A stretch of 64,000 bases of DNA, taken from the NCBI GenBank assembly GCA_035079385.1, contig JAVHKY010000003.1, positions 27,419,501-27,483,500 on the forward strand. The letters run 5' to 3'. This stretch comes from Aspidiotus rigidus. Its lineage: Eukaryota > Arthropoda > Insecta > Hemiptera > Diaspididae. Position numbers and translations under genes: made by a program. Numbering within the stretch: the stretch's first letter is position 1; each line of letters starts with the position of its first letter. Shown here in pieces: positions 59,150-64,000 of this stretch. Below the pieces are notes generated by a model. That model was not told the DNA's origin, made no database searches, and worked only from the letters and a program-made list of their open reading frames with translations.

Positions 59150-59622
59150 TGGAAAATTAGTGTTTTCGACTTTACTAAGCGAAGTGGCTCCTGCTAGGTC
59201 CACACGAGACCAAAACTTATTTAGGATTCCAAAATGCAGGACAGCTCAGTTTGAACGTGCCCCTCTGAATCGAGCCTTGTCGCTATACAACAAAATAGTA
59301 AAGCACGACGGTACAATCGATATATTTTTCGATGGAAGGAATACTTTTGCACGCAAAATCAACGAAGCCTTAATAAAGATGCACGACGGAGGGGAGTAGC
59401 TTTAAGGCTGCTTGCGTACGCAGGATCTTTCGTATAAGTTACTCGTAATAGCAATGCTACCTTGGAAGGGTGGGGGCCAGTTTTCACCATTTGTCGATGC
59501 CATAGCTACTAATCTTTTTTTTTTTTTTATATTATTATTATCATTGTAAATAGTGTCGTCCCATAATTGGCCTTATTGGCTGTCGGACGGCACTTTAAAT
59601 CAATAAATAAATAAATAAATTT
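59150..59622 (+). pseudogene. 3' end of a LINE with AAATA tail
   Basis: Frame 59160-59399 gives LFRIPKCRTAQFERAPLNRA and LSLYNKIVKHDGTIDIFFDG, resembling the extreme C terminus of CR1/Jockey-like RT ORFs (FRIPRCRTxxFERSPxNRA). It is followed by a ~200-bp 3' UTR (attggccttattggctgtcg) and an (AAATA/AATA)n tail at 59601-59622. A 5'-truncated insertion. Confidence 0.65.
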
Positions 59623-59689
59623 AGTTCCACACTACTCTAGAGGTTGAATTGATAGCGCGTTTTTCCACCGGGGGGGAGGGTGAGAAATT

Positions 59690-59950
59690 CGCCGCGCACT
59701 CCTGGAAAAATTTCCACTCTGGAGCTATACCTTAAAATAGGACAAGGTCCTTATAGTAGCTTTATACTAGGTGTAGGCTTTCTTGAATTCTCAGTTCCAA
59801 AATAACCAATTTGACTCATAGAAAAGGTTCCCTCCATTCCTCGTTTAACTTCGTTAAGGAAGCCGTCATTTTTTATAGTGGTCTCCCCAATAGGCCTATA
59901 AATCTCATTACTAAAACAAATTCGACGCATATAACAGGTTCCCTGAGTTC
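59690..59950. repeat. Fold-back family right ends, two copies
   Basis: ttatactaggtgtaggcttt, then catagaaaaggttccctcca and ttcctcgtttaacttcgtta match the right arm of the type B fold-back (58350-58485). A second end (catataacaggttccctgag, ttcctcatccgttgagg) follows at 59928-59958. They look like right halves of two copies lying in the same orientation. Confidence 0.6.
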
Positions 59951-59951
59951 C

Positions 59952-60769
59952 TCATCCGTTGAGGAAACCGTCTTCACGAAGAACGTGATAAATGGGTTGT
60001 GGTCAGAGACTCTTTCCTTCAGCTTCGGAATAGTTTGTGCAATACCTAAAGAGAGTGATGTAATTATTGCCCTCGTAACGATTTATCAGTGACCTTGACC
60101 TACTTCAGCGACTTGAAAAAATTTCGGCGTTCACTTTTTTAAAACCTATATCCTTTCCCTCTTTATCATACTAAGCATCGAAATGAGAGGTGTACTATGT
60201 TCCCAAACACAACCCGGGGTTGTATAAGGAAAAATGGTCGGTACAATCGAGTCCTAGCGAGGTACAAACGATTGAGGTAGGTTCTGGTTCCAAATTCGAA
60301 ATAAGAACGTGCTATAACATGGACCTAATGGACACGAGTATATCGAATGAGGATTTTACTTACACGAAGTCTATTGCCCATAAAACTTATTCTCTTACCT
60401 CCTCTATTATACCGCACGAATTCATTTTCAGGTGATCGTCAACACTCTTTCAATACTCGCTTCTGACGTCATTTCAATTATTTAGAGCTCAGTGAAGCTA
60501 ATTTTGTATTTTTGTTTTAGAACACTTATCAAAAGTGGTACGGTATGAAATTTGCTACAACAATATTCGAAATTTTAAGCTTTGCACTAATTGGGATATT
60601 CGTTCCGCAAAGTGAACAAGAACATTTGCATGATATCGAACTTGTGCTTACGGCGAGTGGAAGTTCAAAAACTTTCGACCTTCAATCTTTAGATGTACAA
60701 AATAATTTCAAGCGAAAATACTGCAAGAGGTCGTACAACTCAAGAGAAATTCTAAGTTTCAAGGCCTAG
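59952..60769 (+). pseudogene. Gene-like fragments, possibly aerolysin-type fold
   Basis: Three gene-like pieces are separated by repeats. 59952-60090 reads VINGLWSETLSFSFGIVCAI ending PKESDVIIALV. 60190-60432 reads KEKWSVQSSPSEVQTIEVGS followed by GSKFEIRTCYNMDLMD. 60523-60769 begins after a good acceptor (ttttgttttag) with TYQKWYGMKF and ends in TAG. The alternation of Ser/Thr-rich strands and the GSGSKFEI turn resemble aerolysin/ETX-MTX2-type proteins, many of which occur in arthropods, but this is a weak resemblance. The phases of the last two pieces do not join through the obvious donor, and a repeat with gtgaccttgacctact splits the first two. I regard it as a broken or misread gene of uncertain family. 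Confidence 0.3.
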
Positions 60770-61275
60770 ACAAGATAAGGATTCGGAAAAGATGGGTTAC
60801 ATACACTGAGCAAAGCTCATACACTTTCTTTTTTTTTGCACCCGAAGATTATCGTACGGCAATTTACTTGAAAATTTATTTCACCCGACCTTCAAACAAT
60901 TCACCTTTAAGAACTCTCGATATTCCGCTTTTCGATATGTGTGTTATGAATTATATAATATTATAGCTTCAACGTCTGTATAAGAGATCTCGTAATCAAG
61001 ATGATTGTGATTTATCAAGAGTGAATTTCCGATGAAAGCATCTCTTGTTATGCAAAACTTGACTCAGATTAATATAGCTCGAGTATATAGACACGCACTC
61101 AATTTTCATCCACTCGTGAGCGATTAAAGAAAGGTGTGGTCGAAATATTGAACACGATGAGACGACACTAATGTATTTGCTCATCTCGAAAAACATTCTC
61201 CTCGTTGTCTGTAATTTGTGGAAGTAAATGTGGTATCGACAGTTAAAGTAGACCTTTTACAAGTTCAAGGCCACT

Positions 61276-61727
61276 ATGATTGACAGTTCGACTACGACGT
61301 TGAAGGGTAGAAGCTCACCTGGATCTAAAATAAATAGGCTACGGTGCCCGATAATTTATTTTAGATTTATTACACAGAAATTGAAGCTCGGGTCAAGTTA
61401 CAATGAGGTACTTTCTTTTCTGCGTAACCAAGTAACTGCGTCGAAAGAAAAAAACGACACTATTTTTATCTAATTACCCACGAGTACCAAATTTATGTGT
61501 ATTCTTCGCGCTATTTACGATATGGTTTCATGGTCGAAAGAAGGGGTAGAATGTTGAAATATCACACCATAAAGACCTGTCCATACGAGCGTTTGTTTTC
61601 AGACACCGCGTGTGTAGGATTCATTCTAATCGATTTCAACCACAAGTGCTACCAAATTGACAATTCCATGGCGCCGATGCATATCTCTTCTGTAAAATTA
61701 TTCTACAGAAATAATCAAGTTGTATAA
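61276..61727 (+). other. Two adjoining unassigned open frames
   Basis: 61276-61473 (SYNEVLSFLRNQVTASKEKN) and 61497-61727 (YHTIKTCPYERLFSDTACVG, then FILIDFNHKCYQIDNSMAPM). Composition is protein-like, with Cys and aromatic residues spread evenly, and both are in plus orientation like the pieces at 60.2-60.8 kb. They may be exons of the same broken gene. No family is recognised and no splice joins are firm. Confidence 0.25.
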
Positions 61728-62511
61728 AGGATAAATACACTTAATACTTTTCAAAAAAAAAAAAAAGTTCTAATTCTCATAACGTGGGTACGTAATTTTG
61801 AATGAAAATTTCGTCACACGTAGCTAAGCTCATACCCGTCTCCCCTCCTCTTTCCTCTAAATTCCTCGAAAGTATGTCTTTTAGCTTTTTGTTCGCATTT
61901 ATTACAAATTTCAAATCATTCTAGCCTTATGGTTCGAAACGTGTAAAGAAGCACAACTTATTAAAGCCTGAACAACAATAGTATATACGAGGGCTGAAAA
62001 GTTGGACTTGCTTGCGAATTCACGTGAACGCATGCAAATAACCAATTTTTTACATCACCTTCTGAATTCGCAATATATACAAAAGACGGTAAAGTTCAAC
62101 CACAGACCCACCTATTTTACATTTTTATGTAAAATGCGAACGATACAAACACTGATCGAAACTTTGGTACGGTATTGGAAAATAATTTCAATATTACGCG
62201 TCCAAATATTTCCGCTCCTACTTCGGGGTCGAGATTACATTCATTAATCCATCTGCAAACCGCTTAGCCTTAAGCATATGTTTTCCCACTAGCCTTAAGC
62301 ATAAGATCTCTTACAACAATAATTTCTTATACCATACAATAGCTCTTCTTCTATCCAAACAATAGACATGTATAATTTAGCATTAAGCATAAGAAAAACC
62401 CCAACACTCCCTTCGATAAACTTTCAGTACGTGGGGGAGTGCTGGGCAAGGTACAATAGTAGTTACAATCTCTCCATCCATCATTGAGCACTGTCGTTGG
62501 AACTCAGTGAT
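61728..62511. other. Spacer before the satellite
   Basis: A frame at 62002-62247 is unassigned. Short direct repeats ccttaagcataagatctc / gccttaagcatatg lie at 62268-62312. Nothing else is seen. Confidence 0.35.
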
Positions 62512-64000
62512 GGATAATAGGCAATAAATTTGCCCCACTCCGTAAGTGGAGATTGGGGGCAAAAAAAAAAAAAAAAAAAAGTGGCTGTAGGTGGTTGACA
62601 ACACTGTTGATAACTCCTCTCACTGAATTGACAACGCTGTTGCCAACTGGATTTTGGTGGTTGACAACGCTGTTGCCAACTGGATTTAGGTGGTTGACAA
62701 CGCTGTTGCCAAGTGACTGTAGGTGGTTGACAACACTGTTGATAACTCCTCTCACTGAATTGACAACGCTGTTGCCAACTGGATTTTGGTGGTTGACAAC
62801 GCTGTTGCCAAGTGACTGTAGGTGGTTGAGAACACCGTTGACAACTCCTCTCACTATATTGACAACTCAGTAATGGATAATAGGCAATAAATTCGCCCCA
62901 CTCCGTAAGTGGAGATTGGGGTTAAATAAAAAAAAAAGAAGTGGCTAAAGGTGGTTGACAACACTGTTGACAACTCCTCTCACTGAATTGACAAAGCTGT
63001 TGCCAACTGGATTTTGGTGGTTGACAACACACTTGACAACTCCTCTCACTGAATTGACAAAGCTGTTGCCAACTGAATTTAGGTGGTTGACAACATTGTT
63101 GACAACTCCTCTCACTGAATTGACAAAGCTGTTGCCAACTGGATTTTGGTGGTTGACAACGCTGTAATGCCAAGTGGCTGTAGGTGGTTGACAACGCTGT
63201 TGCCAACTTGATTCAAGAGGTTGAAAACGCTGTTGACAACTCCTCTCACTAAACTGACAACTCAGTGATGGATAATAGGCAATAAATTCGCCCCACTCCG
63301 TAAGTGGAGATTGGGGTCAAAAAAAAAAAAAAAGAAAAAAAAAAGAAAAAAAAAAGAAAAAAAAGTGTCTATAGGTGGTTGACAACACTGTTGACAACTG
63401 CTTTCACTGAATTGACAAAGCAGTTGCCAACTTGATTTAGGTGGTTGACAATGCTGTTGCCAACTAGATTTAGGTGGTTGACAACACTGTTGAAAACTCC
63501 TCTCACTGAATTGACAAAACTGTTGCCAACTGGACTTAGGTGGTTGACAACACTCTTGACAACTCCTCTGACTGAATTGACAAAGCTGTTGCCAACTGGA
63601 TTTAGGTGGAATTGACACGGTCCGAAATGTTCTTCTCCTTTATATCTGCGGTCTTTGTAATTGGTTTCTCGTTTACTCTACTCTTTGAGTATTCTGTCAT
63701 TGGATTTAGGTGGTTGACAACGCTGTTGCCAAGTGGATGAAGGTGGTTGACAACACTGTTGATAACTCCTCTCACTGAATTGACAAAGTTGTTGCCAACT
63801 GGATTTAGGTGGTTGACAACGCTGTTGCCAAGTGGCTGTAGGTGGTTGACAACACTGTTGAAAACTCCTCTCACTGAATTGACAAAGCTGTTGCCAACTG
63901 GATTCAGGTAGTTGTCAACACTGTTGACAACTCCTCTCACTAAATTGACGAAGCTGTTGCCAACTGGATTTAGGTGGGTGACAACCGTGTAGACCTGGTT
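62512..64000. repeat. Satellite of GTTGNCAAC units with poly(A) punctuation
   Basis: Two interspersed units, ggatttaggtggttgacaac + gctgttgccaact (33 bp) and cactgttgacaactcctctc + actgaattgacaaagctgtt, fill the end of the window. Three times (62512, 62875, 63270) a header gataataggcaataaat, ccccactccgtaagtggaga and ttgggg plus an A-rich run opens a new block, giving a higher-order unit of roughly 360-400 bp. A 90-bp foreign piece interrupts at 63608-63700. The array runs off the right edge. Frames in both directions are periodic and not genes. Confidence 0.92.

Noticed and set aside
62553..63940. Long frames with repeated WLTTLLPTGF-type or NSVVNHLQPLG-type peptides on both strands
   Set aside because: They follow the period of the satellite in every frame and have no start, splice or codon evidence.
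62512..64000. CRISPR-like regular repeats
   Set aside because: Repeats and spacers are all related, spacing is irregular, the genome is eukaryotic and no cas genes exist; it is a satellite.

Overview
The window is a piece of an animal nuclear genome, most likely an arthropod and probably an insect. Genes are split by mostly short GT-AG introns, and the proteins are metazoan: a 369-aa cytosolic-type glutamine synthetase, PIN1/dodo, SRP9, alpha-tubulin acetyltransferase, GOT1 and PLPP6. The transposon set (Penelope-like, R1-clade and I/Jockey-type LINEs, MULE with a FLYWCH finger, fold-back elements, MITEs) fits that assignment. I see no bacterial, plasmid or CRISPR features. I cannot name the species.

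Genic half (1-21.8 kb). A two-copy repeat zone (1-930) precedes an unrecognised five-exon secreted-protein gene (1521-3219, +). Five housekeeping genes follow in alternating orientation: GOT1 (5569-6877, -) head to head with PLPP6 (7505-8302, +); ATAT (9519-10813, -) head to head with SRP9 (11521-11985, +); and PIN1 (13450-14268, +) tail to tail with glutamine synthetase (15306-21751, -). The last gene has a 4.1-kb first coding intron full of dead LINE pieces, CRE-like TGACGTCA repeats and a GGCTAA-rich repeat. Exon joins were worked out by hand from GT/AG sites, reading frame and remembered family sequence. They close in frame for all seven genes; the last exon of ATAT is the least certain.

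Mobile half (21.8-64 kb). I find no confident host gene here. From left to right it holds: a fold-back-type element at 23.07-23.50 kb; a decayed ~100-bp tandem repeat at 23.6-24.5 kb; a Penelope-like element split by a second one with a perfect 15-bp target duplication (27.0-31.1 kb); an R1-clade LINE and an older relative (33.3-37.25 kb); a 5.7-kb element with 600-900-bp inverted ends and a 3-bp TTA duplication (39.90-45.64 kb) that carries a MITE, a 1.4-kb minisatellite fold-back and another MITE; a MULE with FLYWCH and transposase remnants (45.65-47.34 kb); a 3.1-kb fold-back enclosing an intron-containing cysteine-rich gene fragment (47.6-50.7 kb); a quiet AT-rich stretch; then a dense cluster of interleaved fold-backs (55.3-58.5 kb), a LINE tail, gene-like fragments near 60 kb, and a satellite built on GTTGNCAAC (62.5-64 kb).

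The most unusual theme is inverted symmetry. Several unrelated hairpins are present, plus a family whose ends carry AACAGGGAACCTGTTTTAT (itself a broken palindrome) and whose arms are built of a ~40-bp minisatellite. One member of this family encloses a gene fragment.
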